DNA of 64,000 nucleotides from Cladorrhinum sp. PSN259 (Eukaryota; Ascomycota; Sordariomycetes; Sordariales; Podosporaceae), in NCBI GenBank assembly GCA_033725935.1, contig MU867104.1:1-64000 (forward strand), given 5' to 3'. The first letter of the stretch is position 1. The number at the start of each line of letters is the position of its first letter. A program made the translations under genes and the position numbers. The notes below the pieces were generated by a model that made no database searches, was not told the DNA's origin, and was given only the letters and a program-made list of their open reading frames with translations. Below, one piece after another: positions 10,311-20,179 of the stretch.

Positions 10311-12920
10311 TCATATCCAGGGGGGGAAGGCCTCAACGTTTTGCTGATCCGCCCTTTGCCATGGTGGCACGGTATTTTGTTGAAATGTGGCAGGGACCTG
10401 GTCTAGCCGCCAATCCCCAGTGGTAATCATGGTCGAAGCGTTGTTGGCGTTTGGGGGCGGACAGAGGTCTGTCAAATGTGCCGACCACGATCCATCCAAC
10501 AGCTGGTCGAATTCGTGATCCGCAAACGCTTGAAGGGCAGGCGGAGAATTCGACATTGCGACTTTCGTTTGTTGTGGAGACGAAGAGTACGTGTTGAGTA
10601 ACACGGCAGTCGGAGAGGGCAAGGGTGGTTGATTTAGGTCGTTGGTCGAGGAGCCCGGGCTGGACAATGATGGCGGTTGTGGTTGGTGTTCCAACACTCT
10701 CCATTGCGCGTCCATGTCAAATTCCGCAGTTGGCAAAGGAGCAGACTGTATGCCTGAGAACCGGTGAGGAGACTTGGGAATGAGAGGTGGCAGGCCCCTG
10801 CCCTTTTTCATGCCAGTGGTCGTATGATTCGGAGGCAGCGGAATAGGGGGTATGTGCTCATTTGCCCTGGCAGGGGTGGAACTCGATGGACTCTGAAACT
10901 TTCGATGTGCTGTTCTCCTTCTTTTCGGACCTGAGCTTGTTGCAAGCGGTATCTGCATCTTGCACTGGTGGAATACATTGGCCATGTGGTGGCGCACTTC
11001 ATCTACGAGACCATAGACTTCGTGAGAAAAGCTGGTTGGAAGTTTTGGGACAAGAACTTGGGACAGCGCCGGCAGACTGTCCATCTGGAGCTGATGAAGC
11101 TCATAGTCTTCAATCACGGGAATGTATCCTAGAGTGATTGCCTGGGTTAGCTCACTGCACACTCTGGTGCCATTACACAGATGTTCTGTCTTACCCGGAC
11201 CTGGCAGTTTGGCATCTTTGCCGAGAACGATTTGACATATTTGTCGATACTGATCGAGAGGAGAATCGCCTTGGCGGCCCTTTTTGGTCGTCAAGAGTCG
11301 CTTGGCATCTGGAGTCAATCCATCCAAAGGGTCGTCACTGAGGGCAAATTCCCGGTAGATACAGGAGTTTCCTCTCGCATGGTGGTCGAGGAGAATAGTA
11401 TTTGTAAATTCTTCCTTGCATTTGGAGCAGTAGGGTTCCGTCGGGACCCCTGGGCGGGTGTGGCGCTCTCGGATATGGCGACGTAGCTCATTCAGTTCGT
11501 TCCTCTTCGAAGGTGGCGCTTCGCAGACGTAGAGTTTGGTGGCGCAGTCATACCACTCCCTGACATTGAATCTGCATGGGTTTGTCATTCTGAATGGGCA
11601 CATAAATTCGAGCCTACCCCTCGAGCCTGTGTCCCTCTCAGTCCACGACTTCCCCGAAGGGGTATTCCCCCCGCCCTCTCGCTGATTCTCGTCGCCACCC
11701 AAGCCATCTTCACCATCCCCCATCCCGTGGTAGCCTCGGCCACCAACATCCTGTCCATTTGCCTTACGTTTCAGGGATGATCCTCCGCCCTCGTTAGGTG
11801 CAGTTGATCCGTCATGGGGATCAACGCCATCTGATGGGCTTGTTGACGACAATCGCAACTCTAGCAGATCGCTAATGAAGTTCTCAACAGCCTCGTCAAC
11901 ATCTGAACGAGCAATGGTATCAGAAAAAGCGGCCCCGAAGAGTTGTCTTGTCGCAAAGGCCCCAATACTGGCAATATTCTGCTGACTGAAATATGCGCTT
12001 GTTGCAGATTCACTATCGCTGTCGGAACAATCCTCGTCCACAGGGATTGAAGTTGTTGAGAAGTATCCGTCATTTGAACTGCCTGTGCGTACCGGATCTG
12101 GCGATTCAGGTGGGACGTTCTCGAGCTCAAAGCCCTGTTGGCGATTGATCTGGGAACCCTTTGGACTGGGCCTCGTTGTTGATTCTGCAGGCGGGGTATT
12201 GGGCCTTGGCTTTCGTTCCTCTGTCTGAAGGGAATAGGTCTCCAAAATGTCGGCCGACTGAACCCAGTCCAGATGGTCAGAAGGGCCTATCTGTAGTGCC
12301 TTTTCTCGCTCCTTCGCTAGCTCCCTCGCACGGTCTCTCCATTCAATGTGAGAGTCGAGAGGGGCAGGGTGGGTCAATTTTTCGGCAAAGATATCAATCT
12401 GGTGGCTCTGGATGTCCAAGTGCAACAGATACTCAACAATATCGTCGACTTCAAGCGGTTGACCTTCCCGTATAGTAGGTCGAGGTTGTCTAGTCGCCGT
12501 GCTCCTTATGCTGGGTGTTGGGTGGAGGAACCGCAGGGAGCTCCGATCGCTGATGAAGGAGTCGCTGATGGTCGACAGGCTCATGGTATCGGATGGCACT
12601 GACATGGCGTCGTCGGCTCCAGACATGCGAGCGGCAGGCCACAGGCGGTTGGCAGCGCGACGGGCGCGTTGCCCCAGGCTCGATGGTTTATATAGGGCAT
12701 TTCGGTCAACTGCGACTTTTGTTGCGAGTGGGAATCCAGACCATTGTCTCGAAACCGGTGTTCTGGGGTCTGTTGGTGGTGCATCGGCTAGGTTCGTGGA
12801 CTGCTGAGGAGGAACGGGACGGTCAAGGGAGAAATCATTGGGGTCAAAAACGTAGAAAAAGGGCTCTGCGTCATTTGTGTGTGGAGACCCCTCACCCTGT
12901 CTTGAGCCAAACATTGGCAC
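10311..12920 (-). CDS. Zinc-finger-like protein, putative transcription regulator
   Basis: A single open frame of 869 aa. The N-terminal part is Ser/Pro-rich and low complexity. A central Cys/His region at about 440-530 reads FMCPFRMTNPCRFNV, then WYDCATKLY, then ELRRHIRERH and YCSKCKEEFTNTILLDHHAR, giving C2H2-like fingers in the arrangement common in fungal proteins that begin 'CPFxKxNPxxF'. Downstream are a positively charged KRRRTAHRK segment and a Pro/Gln/Ser-rich C-terminus resembling an activation domain. Nuclear localisation and DNA binding are inferred from this layout; no target is known. The next gene in the same orientation is GH115, 320 bp away, but they have separate promoters and no evidence of coupling. 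The N-terminal methionine choice is the first of the frame. Confidence 0.7.
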   Translation of the reverse strand: MPMFGSRQGEGSPHTNDAEPFFYVFDPNDFSLDRPVPPQQSTNLADAPPTDPRTPVSRQWSGFPLATKVAVDRNALYKPSSLGQRARRAANRLWPAARMSGADDAMSVPSDTMSLSTISDSFISDRSSLRFLHPTPSIRSTATRQPRPTIREGQPLEVDDIVEYLLHLDIQSHQIDIFAEKLTHPAPLDSHIEWRDRARELAKEREKALQIGPSDHLDWVQSADILETYSLQTEERKPRPNTPPAESTTRPSPKGSQINRQQGFELENVPPESPDPVRTGSSNDGYFSTTSIPVDEDCSDSDSESATSAYFSQQNIASIGAFATRQLFGAAFSDTIARSDVDEAVENFISDLLELRLSSTSPSDGVDPHDGSTAPNEGGGSSLKRKANGQDVGGRGYHGMGDGEDGLGGDENQREGGGNTPSGKSWTERDTGSRGRLEFMCPFRMTNPCRFNVREWYDCATKLYVCEAPPSKRNELNELRRHIRERHTRPGVPTEPYCSKCKEEFTNTILLDHHARGNSCIYREFALSDDPLDGLTPDAKRLLTTKKGRQGDSPLDQYRQICQIVLGKDAKLPGPGKTEHLCNGTRVCSELTQAITLGYIPVIEDYELHQLQMDSLPALSQVLVPKLPTSFSHEVYGLVDEVRHHMANVFHQCKMQIPLATSSGPKRRRTAHRKFQSPSSSTPARANEHIPPIPLPPNHTTTGMKKGRGLPPLIPKSPHRFSGIQSAPLPTAEFDMDAQWRVLEHQPQPPSLSSPGSSTNDLNQPPLPSPTAVLLNTYSSSPQQTKVAMSNSPPALQAFADHEFDQLLDGSWSAHLTDLCPPPNANNASTMITTGDWRLDQVPATFQQNTVPPWQRADQQNVEAFPPWI

Positions 12921-13459
12921 GTGTGACAGCTCTTTTATTTAAACGATTGTTTGTCAAAGGGTAGGACAGGGTCCGCGGCACGTGATGTGGGCAAGATGTC
13001 AGGCGAGAGTGGAATAAAAGGATCTTGGTACTTCGAAGAGACATTGAGTATAAAAAGGCAACAGCAATGGGTGCCCTTTCCGGTCACAGAGCGCGCACAC
13101 TCACACCCAGGGTTCCCTGACCTGCGCCAAGGCAATAAGCGAGTACTGGTGGTTCTCGCTGCCTTAGATTGGTTCATGGCAGTTTCCATGAACGACCCCA
13201 GTCGCCCAACCGCGAAGTCATTCTCTGATTGGCCACCTGTTGGACTCCGTGCTCATGGAGATTCCCATGAACGCTCCAGCTCATGAGTGATGAATCTCAC
13301 GAGTCCAAAAATCATCAATGTGTTAATTATCATCAGCACCATCTTTTGAGTACAAATACAGAAGTTTCTCACAATGAAGTACACTTTTATCAAACAAAAC
13401 AAACAAAAAACCCAAATCATTCTATCAATACAAACATCCCATTCTCACTTTTTCTCAAA

Positions 13460-13745
13460 ATGTCATCCAACAAGAATTCAGCCGGGGAGGAAGCCCAGAG
13501 GATGATCACAGCCCTGTAAGTTGCCAAGACTTTTCCCTGCACGATTTTGAGGCCGCCACTCATCTGTTCCGTTCCCCTTCAGACCCAAACCGGACAGTTA
13601 CAGCCCCCAAAGCGCGTCAGGATTCGTCCTCAGCTCTTTCCTGCAGGACACATCCTGCTTTTCTGATCGACTGGTGCGCATGCAGTTCGAATCGACAGCT
13701 TGCACGTCGACAATAGAACAGTCGCTTTCGGAGAGGAAAAAATAA
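13460..13745 (+). CDS. Probable small spliced gene, 72 aa, unknown
   Basis: Exon 1 (13460-13515) begins with a strong fungal start context, CAAAATGTC, behind a long A/C-rich leader (CAAACAAAACAAAC). It ends at a perfect donor GTAAGT, and a 67-nt intron runs to CCCCTTCAG at 13580-13582. Exon 2 (13583-13745) continues the frame without a stop to TAA, giving 72 aa. The two-base phase at the donor is completed exactly by the first base of exon 2. The product is soluble, with no signal peptide or membrane segment, contains three Cys, and ends ERKK. I recognise no family. A chance match of leader, start, donor, acceptor and frame is possible in 300 bp, so this remains a prediction. It diverges from the zinc-finger gene across a 540-bp shared promoter region. 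Confidence 0.45.
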
Positions 13746-13796
13746 GACCCAACACAATTACAAAAAACATGATTCCTCAATCAAGGCGTTAGGCGG

Positions 13797-13975
13797 TTTT
13801 TTTTCTTCTTCTTTTCTTCCCTTTTTCTTCTTTTCTTCCTTTTCTCTTCTTTTCTTCCTTTTTTCTTCTTCTTCTCGTCTCCATTTTTCTTCTTGTTTTC
13901 TCCTTTTTTCTTCTTCTTTTCTTCTTCTTTTCTTTTCTTTCTTTTTTATGAAGGAGGGAGGGGGGGGGGGGGGGG
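13797..13975. repeat. Homopyrimidine tract ending in a 16-base G run
   Basis: An unbroken C/T run spans 13797-13875, and C/T continues with few breaks to 13947. It is followed by a purine stretch and sixteen consecutive G at 13960-13975. Such asymmetric tracts can adopt triplex (H-DNA) or quadruplex structure and often cause assembly errors. It separates the small spliced gene from the secreted protein gene's 3' end. Confidence 0.8.
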
Positions 13976-14220
13976 TTGTGGCTGGGTTAGGTGCCGGGTA
14001 AGCGGGACTAGGGTTGGTTGGGCGACTTTGTTGACTTTCCAGGGTTCAGGGGCTCAGGGGAAGGGACAGCTCCACATCAACGGTCACTGGTGACCTATTT
14101 TCTAGCTATGTATCTATCATGCTCAAGTCTACAACAGGCCCCCACAAACTACAATCCATTTTCCAAAAATCCTCCGATCCCCCGGGCCCTAGAAGCAAAT
14201 CGCTTCAACCGACTGAAACT

Positions 14221-14801
14221 CTACTTGCGGCGAGCCTGGAACTCAGTAGCGAACGCCTCGGCACTAATGCCGGAATCGGCGAGGGTAATCTTTTGGAAAC
14301 GCGTTAGCTCATGAACTCTGTTTTACAACAAAGAGAAAAAAAAAAAGAAATACTACTCACCAGTTCCTGAACCTTCTCATCGTCCAGGCCAACAATATCA
14401 AACTCGGTAACGCCGTCCGGAAGGATCAGAGTATCGGGCTTCGCATACCCGGTGCAGTTCTTGCTACCCTCGACTTCGCGCCTGCGGCTGGCGAACCAGT
14501 AGAACGACCCCGTGTAGTTGTCCCTGTTATTGACCGTCATGCAGTAAAAGTTGGTATTGCGGATGTCGGCCGTCCACTTGGGCGACGAGCAGCCGCCACC
14601 CGAATTTCCCTGGGCGCCGAGGTGCCAGTTGGTCGGGATGCCGCGGTAGGCGACGGAGGGCGAGTTGCCGGGGCAGCAGATTTGGGGGTTCAGGTTGGTG
14701 CACCTGGCTGCGGAGCCCGAGCAGTCGCTCGACTGGTGGAAGTAGACGTCGATGGCAGAGGCGGAGGCGACGAAGCCGAGGAGGATATTGGTGAAGTGCA
14801 T
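14221..14801 (-). CDS. Small secreted cysteine-containing protein
   Basis: The model has exon 1 at 14361-14801 and exon 2 at 14221-14307, with a 53-nt intron (donor GTGAGT, acceptor CATGAG). The spliced frame runs to TAG and gives 175 aa. Without splicing the frame ends in a short hydrophobic junk tail, and exon 2 reads cleanly as LTRFQKITLADSGISAEAFA. The first 16 residues are a signal peptide (MHFTNILLGFVASASA). The mature part begins IDVYFHQSSDCSG and has several Cys within its first 100 residues, including a CC pair, plus Asn glycosylation sites. Secretion is well supported; the function is unknown. A small Cys-containing secreted protein of this kind may be an effector or antifungal/antibacterial peptide carrier, but nothing in the sequence decides. 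Confidence 0.75.
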
Positions 14802-15854
14802 GTTGGGCTGGGAGAAGATGGGTTGGTAGGTAGGTAAAGTTGAGGTTGTTGGGAAGGATGTAGATGGTAGTGATGAGTGTGTGGTGAAAGGGGCCAGAGA
14901 TAATATTGAGAGGAGGTGAAGAAGCCCATTTTATAGGTTTTTAGTCGTGAGATTCATAGCTCTAGACAAGATCCCCTAGGATTGATGCGGTTGGCTGGTT
15001 CGGTTCCAGTGTGTAAAGAGCAAAACCAAGTTCCGAGACTTGAAGCCGGCGTCATCATGATGATGCTTGAACGGGGGCTGTTGTGTCGAATCGGATGCCC
15101 TTGACTCTCATTCTTCTACCTTGACTTGCTATTTCTGTCTCAATATCGCCTTGCCGAGCAAAGGTTGTGGGAGATAAATCCTTCAGTAGTCAGTGAGAGG
15201 CTAGAAGGAGTTAACTTGGCCCTGCCGATCTCTCCGGCATACGCCTGCTCCATCCTCGGTCCCAGAGACTCGGATAGAATAGTTCATTCAAATTGCTCAA
15301 GTCCGAGGAAGCGGAGCTTTAGCTAGGAGCTGAAGGCCGTCCGGTACATTAGCATGCCCTCTATTCTACTTTACTTGACGCATCTATACAACCAACGAAA
15401 CTGGAGTCTCTGTCAGCACTAAGTATCGTGTCACGTACCTGTAAAAGCGTAGTGATCGTCTTAGCGAAAGCTGACGCTCCACAAGGTAAGCGGCCCGCCC
15501 AATTGAATCTCCTTCCGAAAACGTCGTTACCACAACTCACAAGGCTAAGCCTTGCATCTCGGACTATAGCATATTGGTTGGAAGGATTTTCACGCACTTT
15601 AGACGGGCATGCTCGGCTTTTACATAGTGGCTCCTGGACAGTTTTAGCCCCCACTTGCTCATTCCTCAACGTTACATTCCATGAAATTTTGTAGACCGAG
15701 GAGACATGACCAAGATCGCAAAAACTTGAACCAAAGTTTGGGAGATGGGTAGGATCGCGGTCTCCGGCGGAGGTGCCAAGAACCCGGTTCAATCAACGAA
15801 AACCAATCAAAAGCAGCAATGCGATTTTGATTGCATCAAAAAAGTATATCTGGT

Positions 15855-15928
15855 TGATTTCGTCCAGGCTCGAACTGGAGACCTTCAGTGTGTTAGACTG
15901 ACGTGATAACCAACTACACCACGAAACC
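15855..15928 (-). tRNA. tRNA-Val (AAC)
   Basis: Read on the minus strand, the 74-nt sequence starts GGTTTCGTGGTGTAGTTGG and ends with CGAAATC plus discriminator A. The acceptor stem pairs over seven positions (one G-U). The D arm has the A-box TGTAGTTGG, the anticodon stem is TCAGT/ACTGA around loop CTAACAC (anticodon AAC, valine), and the T arm has GTTCGAGCC as B-box. There is no intron. Confidence 0.95.
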
Positions 15929-16423
15929 ATGTTATATATGCTGACAACACTCCCCATATTGGATTTTTTGAGTGAAGAGACAGTATCCCAGAGTGGGAGG
16001 AGTTGACATCTTTGAAGGAGACAGCTTGAAACAGCGAGGATATGACTGAATAGAAAAGTTTGGTCCCGGGAAGAATCGAAATGAGAAGCTGTAAAGATTC
16101 TCTGGGTTGCATTCATGAAAACAGTCAAGGCAATCATGAGCTGGCCTCCGGTTCGCCAATGCAATCTCACCCCAGTTGTTGTTGCCTGTGAAATACGCAA
16201 CCCTGCAGCCTTAACTCATGCACATCAACTTTACGCCGTAAAGTTTACGGTACATAAGGCAGGGATTCGCATGTTTTGACTACTTCCTGCTTGACTCATC
16301 CATTCGCCCAAAAAAAATATAATTTTTTTTTTAAGTACAATGCCGAATTAAATGTTATTTCGTTTTAAATAATAACAATCCACCGTACACTATTTACAGT
16401 CCCATCGGCCATCCCACCAGACC

Positions 16424-17602
16424 TTAGACAGGAACAACCTTCAAAAGCAGCGGCTCGCACTCAGGGAACGGAGTCGCATTGTAGGTCAGGTAAACATCGT
16501 TGCCGCATCGGAAGAACCGGTCCCCTCTGCCGTTCGTCTTGCAATTGAGAAAGCTCGTTCCGAGGTCGACGTCTGGGTGCACCGTGCAAGTTACGACCCC
16601 CCACGTGCCCATGCCAGCCATGACCGATGCGTAGGCGGGTGTTTGCAAGACGGGTGTGCCGATGTAGGGGCGTTGCGACCCAGCCGGCGTGAAATTCCAC
16701 ATGACAAAATCAGTTGCACCCACAATCCACGGCCTTCCACCGCCGGGAGGAAGGTACAACAGTCCCTGGGGGGAAGGAGGTGTGGTGGTGATTTTCATAG
16801 CCATCCCTTGTGCGGAGCCGGCAATGGTGATAAATTCACGGGGTGATGGCTCCTCATCTGCAAAGTGAAACAATTCGAGATTGAATTTCGTCGGGGTTGG
16901 AGGAGCGGGATTCACGGTCGAGACTTGGGTGGTTGTGGCGGCTGTCTCGGTTGAAATGGTGGTGATGATTGTGGTGGTTGCAGGCTTCACCACGACGGTA
17001 GTGACGCCGACTGTGACGACTGTCTCGACGGTTGAAGCAGCGGATACTGTTACAATTTCGTCAACGAAGGATGTCGGACTCGAGCCATACTGCGTTACAG
17101 TGCTAGGTTGGATGCAGGCACAAGCGGATGAGTACGCAGCGAGGTTCGGGCAGCTGGCAGGGCCCGTAGGAGACAAGTCCGAAGTGGTGGTGGTCTTGGG
17201 CTTGCATGCTCCTCGCCTCCTTAGGCTTCGTTTCCTGGCCGGCGGGATGACAGTGGTGATGGCAGCAGAGGCGGTAGTGGTCGTGAGGACAGTGTTGGTG
17301 ATGGTCCTGGTGTACTCTGTTACGGTAGAATACAATGTGTCGTAAGCAGTCGATGTCTCCTCGGCAGTGGAGTATGCAGTCGAGGTCGTAACAACAATCA
17401 CCACACTGGTAGCGGTCAAAGTGCGAGTCTGCAAGGCGTCTTCGGCGGGCAGAGTAACAGTTGGAACAGTTGGGAATCCGAATATAGACTGGCAGGCCGA
17501 GAGCTGGCCACTGGGGTTGTTGTCCAAGTATCCGGCAACCAGGTTGATGCAGGGCCCGCTCGCGCACGAAGCCGAAATCGAGTTGTAGAGAACCTCGGCC
17601 AT
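16424..17602 (-). CDS. Thr-rich hypothetical protein, possibly exported
   Basis: An open frame of 392 aa from the ATG at 17602. The N-terminal 45 residues (YNSISASCASGPCINLVAGY, then CQSIFGFP) contain spaced Cys, followed by a long Thr/Val/Ser-rich region (about 55-240) interrupted by a basic RKRSLRRRG segment and a Cys-containing segment SSACACIQPS. The C-terminal 130 residues look globular, with Cys and Gly/Trp. This composition is typical of fungal cell-wall or extracellular proteins, but no signal peptide is present at this start. The frame stays open for 14 codons upstream, beginning at a splice-acceptor-like CCCCAG at about 17645, so a 5' exon coding a signal peptide may be missing from my model. 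I do not recognise the family. Confidence 0.55.
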   Translation of the reverse strand: MAEVLYNSISASCASGPCINLVAGYLDNNPSGQLSACQSIFGFPTVPTVTLPAEDALQTRTLTATSVVIVVTTSTAYSTAEETSTAYDTLYSTVTEYTRTITNTVLTTTTASAAITTVIPPARKRSLRRRGACKPKTTTTSDLSPTGPASCPNLAAYSSACACIQPSTVTQYGSSPTSFVDEIVTVSAASTVETVVTVGVTTVVVKPATTTIITTISTETAATTTQVSTVNPAPPTPTKFNLELFHFADEEPSPREFITIAGSAQGMAMKITTTPPSPQGLLYLPPGGGRPWIVGATDFVMWNFTPAGSQRPYIGTPVLQTPAYASVMAGMGTWGVVTCTVHPDVDLGTSFLNCKTNGRGDRFFRCGNDVYLTYNATPFPECEPLLLKVVPV

Positions 17603-18095
17603 GATGGGCTTCTTGACGGAACCTTGGAATGTTGTGTTCAAACCTGGGGAATGTCAATGGGGAGAATGGATAATTAATACCTCTTTTTATTTGCAGTAAA
17701 CAATCGCTCCTGGACGAAAGCATTCAATAGTTTCCTTCCCCCTGAGCCATCGCCAAGAATCAATAACGGCATAACGCCGCTCATGATCATGAGCTGAATC
17801 CAGGGGTCCGAGTGTCTCTTTGTACAGGGGTGGAACCGTTATCACAAAAGAAAAGCCTATTTCCCTAACCCTACAGGGGGGCACTGGCAAAACCAGGGTG
17901 TTGGGACAGACTACTGGGATTAGGCGCCACTTGGCCAGGCAATAGGCCGGGCCTAGGCCTCCAAGCCCACAAAAAGGACGCGTTTGGCCAGGGCCAGAAC
18001 GGTAGAATTGAGCAACACCACCAACTTTTGACCATACTGTTGTTGAACGCATTTTCGGACAACAATGTATCCTAATCGGGAAGAAATTCCCAAAC

Positions 18096-20179
18096 ATGTC
18101 AGACGTCGAAATCACTTGGGAACTGGCAAGAGAATGGCCTCTCTGCTCAGACTGTGATGAGAGAATTGAGGATTTCTTCACCTCCGGTTCAAGCTCATCA
18201 AAACCAAGAGTGAAATTCGAGTACGGCAACTTTGTGGAAGCCTGGGAATTCACAGAGTGCGCTCTCTGCCAAGCAATAGTCGAGGCGTGCGATCAATTAC
18301 TGGCTGGGACTGGGGGCGGTTCGCAAAAGTTCATTTCGATTGATATTGTGAGCTCGACGATGCTCAAGGTCTTCTGGGGGTCAACGATGTTCATCTCGAT
18401 TCGAAAGGGTAAGCTTTCTGTATCCAAACTCGGAACTCTGTATGTGGGTTTAAATCTCATCGTTCTGGGTTAACCTTGCTTCCAGTCGAAGAACGGCAGG
18501 ACCTCCCCGGCCCGGATAGCATTGACTGGAGGTTTGATATCAAGTCAGACAAGGACGGAAATCTAACTCCAGAAGTGGTTTCGTTTATGAAGCAACAACT
18601 AGCAACCTGCCTTGGTGATTCCGGCCATGCCAACTGTCGTCCCGATCCAGGTTTTGGTATCGAATGGCCGGCTCGGCTCCTTAAAATCACGCTCGACCGA
18701 GTAATCTTGGTGGACTTTGAGGATCAAATGATGGGGAATTTCGCCGCTCTGAGTTACTGCTGGGGCAGCAAAGAAGAGCATCAAAAGAATGCCGTCCATG
18801 CTCTTCAACTCAATGCCTCTACAAAACAGACACTGCGGACCGGAATACCGACGTCGAGGTTGCCTGTGACATTGAGGCAGTCCGTTGAGGTGTGTCGCCT
18901 CCTGGACATTGAATACATCTGGATTGATGCGCTTTGCATCATACAAGACGACAGCTTGGACTGGATGGCCGAAGCCAAGAAGATGGCGACCGTCTACACC
19001 ATGGCCAAGATCACCATCATCGCAACAGGTGCATCCTCCTCGTACGACGGCTTCCTCAAGAAAGACTTGAACTCGGCTTGGTTGGATTCGCCCTTGATGC
19101 CACCGCATCAAATGGCCGCACAGATGTACTGCACCAGTGGGTTTCACACCAACCGTCGACTTCACCGGGCCGGTTCGGACCCCATTGACTCTCGCGGCTG
19201 GACGTACCAGGAAGAGCTTTTGTCGACTCGAATGTTGCGGTTCACAAAGGAAGACGTCCAATGGCAATGCAACACCCACACTGCTTGCGTGTGTCGCCAA
19301 CCAGTTTGGAACGAGGTGTCATATTACCTTGACCAAAACTCGGAGAAACCAGACTGGTGTGACCTCATGCCTCACTTCTCTCCTCGAGACTTTTCGATCG
19401 CCGTGGACAGGTTACCTGCCCTCTCTGGATTGGCGCGCAAGTACGCATATGAGCACCGCCACCAGCTCTCACAAGGCAACCTATCAGAGCCGGTCTACAT
19501 TGCCGGAAACTGGAAACATCAGCTCCTACCCAACACGCACTGTGGCACACTGGCTTGGAAGGCGATTCATTTTCTGAATCCCCAGTCTTACAACAACGCC
19601 TACGTCGCCCCAAGCTTCTCGTGGGCTTCAGTCAAAGGTTATGTTGTATTCGACGCCACCTTCCCAACTGTGGTGCTGTCAGAAATCTTGGACGCCAGAA
19701 CGACATTGGTATCGTCCACGGACCCGTTTGGCCGCATCTCTGACGGATTGATAGTGCTTTCTGGGCCTGTCATTTCGTGCTGCATTGTGATGAACGACGA
19801 CGCATCTGCAAAGTGGTACGAAAGGCTCACAATCTCCATCATCGGCGAGGAACAAGATAAATCGATGAGCATCGGCTTTTGTGAGTGGGATTGCCCAATA
19901 GGTCAGGGAAAATCTCCAGACGGGCAGACATTTCTTCGCCGGTTAGCGGAAACGGCTACTCCGTCAGATTTATCCTCTGGGGCAACAAATGCCCAAATCT
20001 TGTTGCTCCTGTATGGAAAGCATAAACGAGAGGGGGAACAGTTTGTGGGCTTGGTTCTTGGTCAGGAGCCAAGTGGGAAACGACATCAAAGGCTTGCCTT
20101 TGTCACGCTGAAGAGCTTGGACAGGGATGTAGATGTTGACCGGTTGAAGAAGTATAAGCAGGTGGTGACGATTGGATGA
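18096..20179 (+). CDS. HET-domain protein 1 (heterokaryon incompatibility type)
   Basis: Exons 18096-18408 and 18486-20179 are joined over a 77-nt intron (donor GTAAGC, acceptor TTCCAG), giving 668 aa in one frame. The HET domain is at about residues 185-340: FAALSYCWG, then LPVTLRQSVEVCRLL, then YIWIDALCIIQDD, then DWMAEAKKMATVY and GFL. Upstream is a Cys-rich lead (CSDCDERIEDFF, ECALCQAIVEAC), common in this subgroup. A SRGWTYQEELLSTRMLRFT segment follows the domain. HET domains are fungal TIR-like modules that trigger cell death on non-self recognition after hyphal fusion; whether this copy acts in incompatibility is not shown. Unspliced, exon 1 would stop after 125 codons. There is no NTPase or repeat domain in the same protein. 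Confidence 0.9.
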
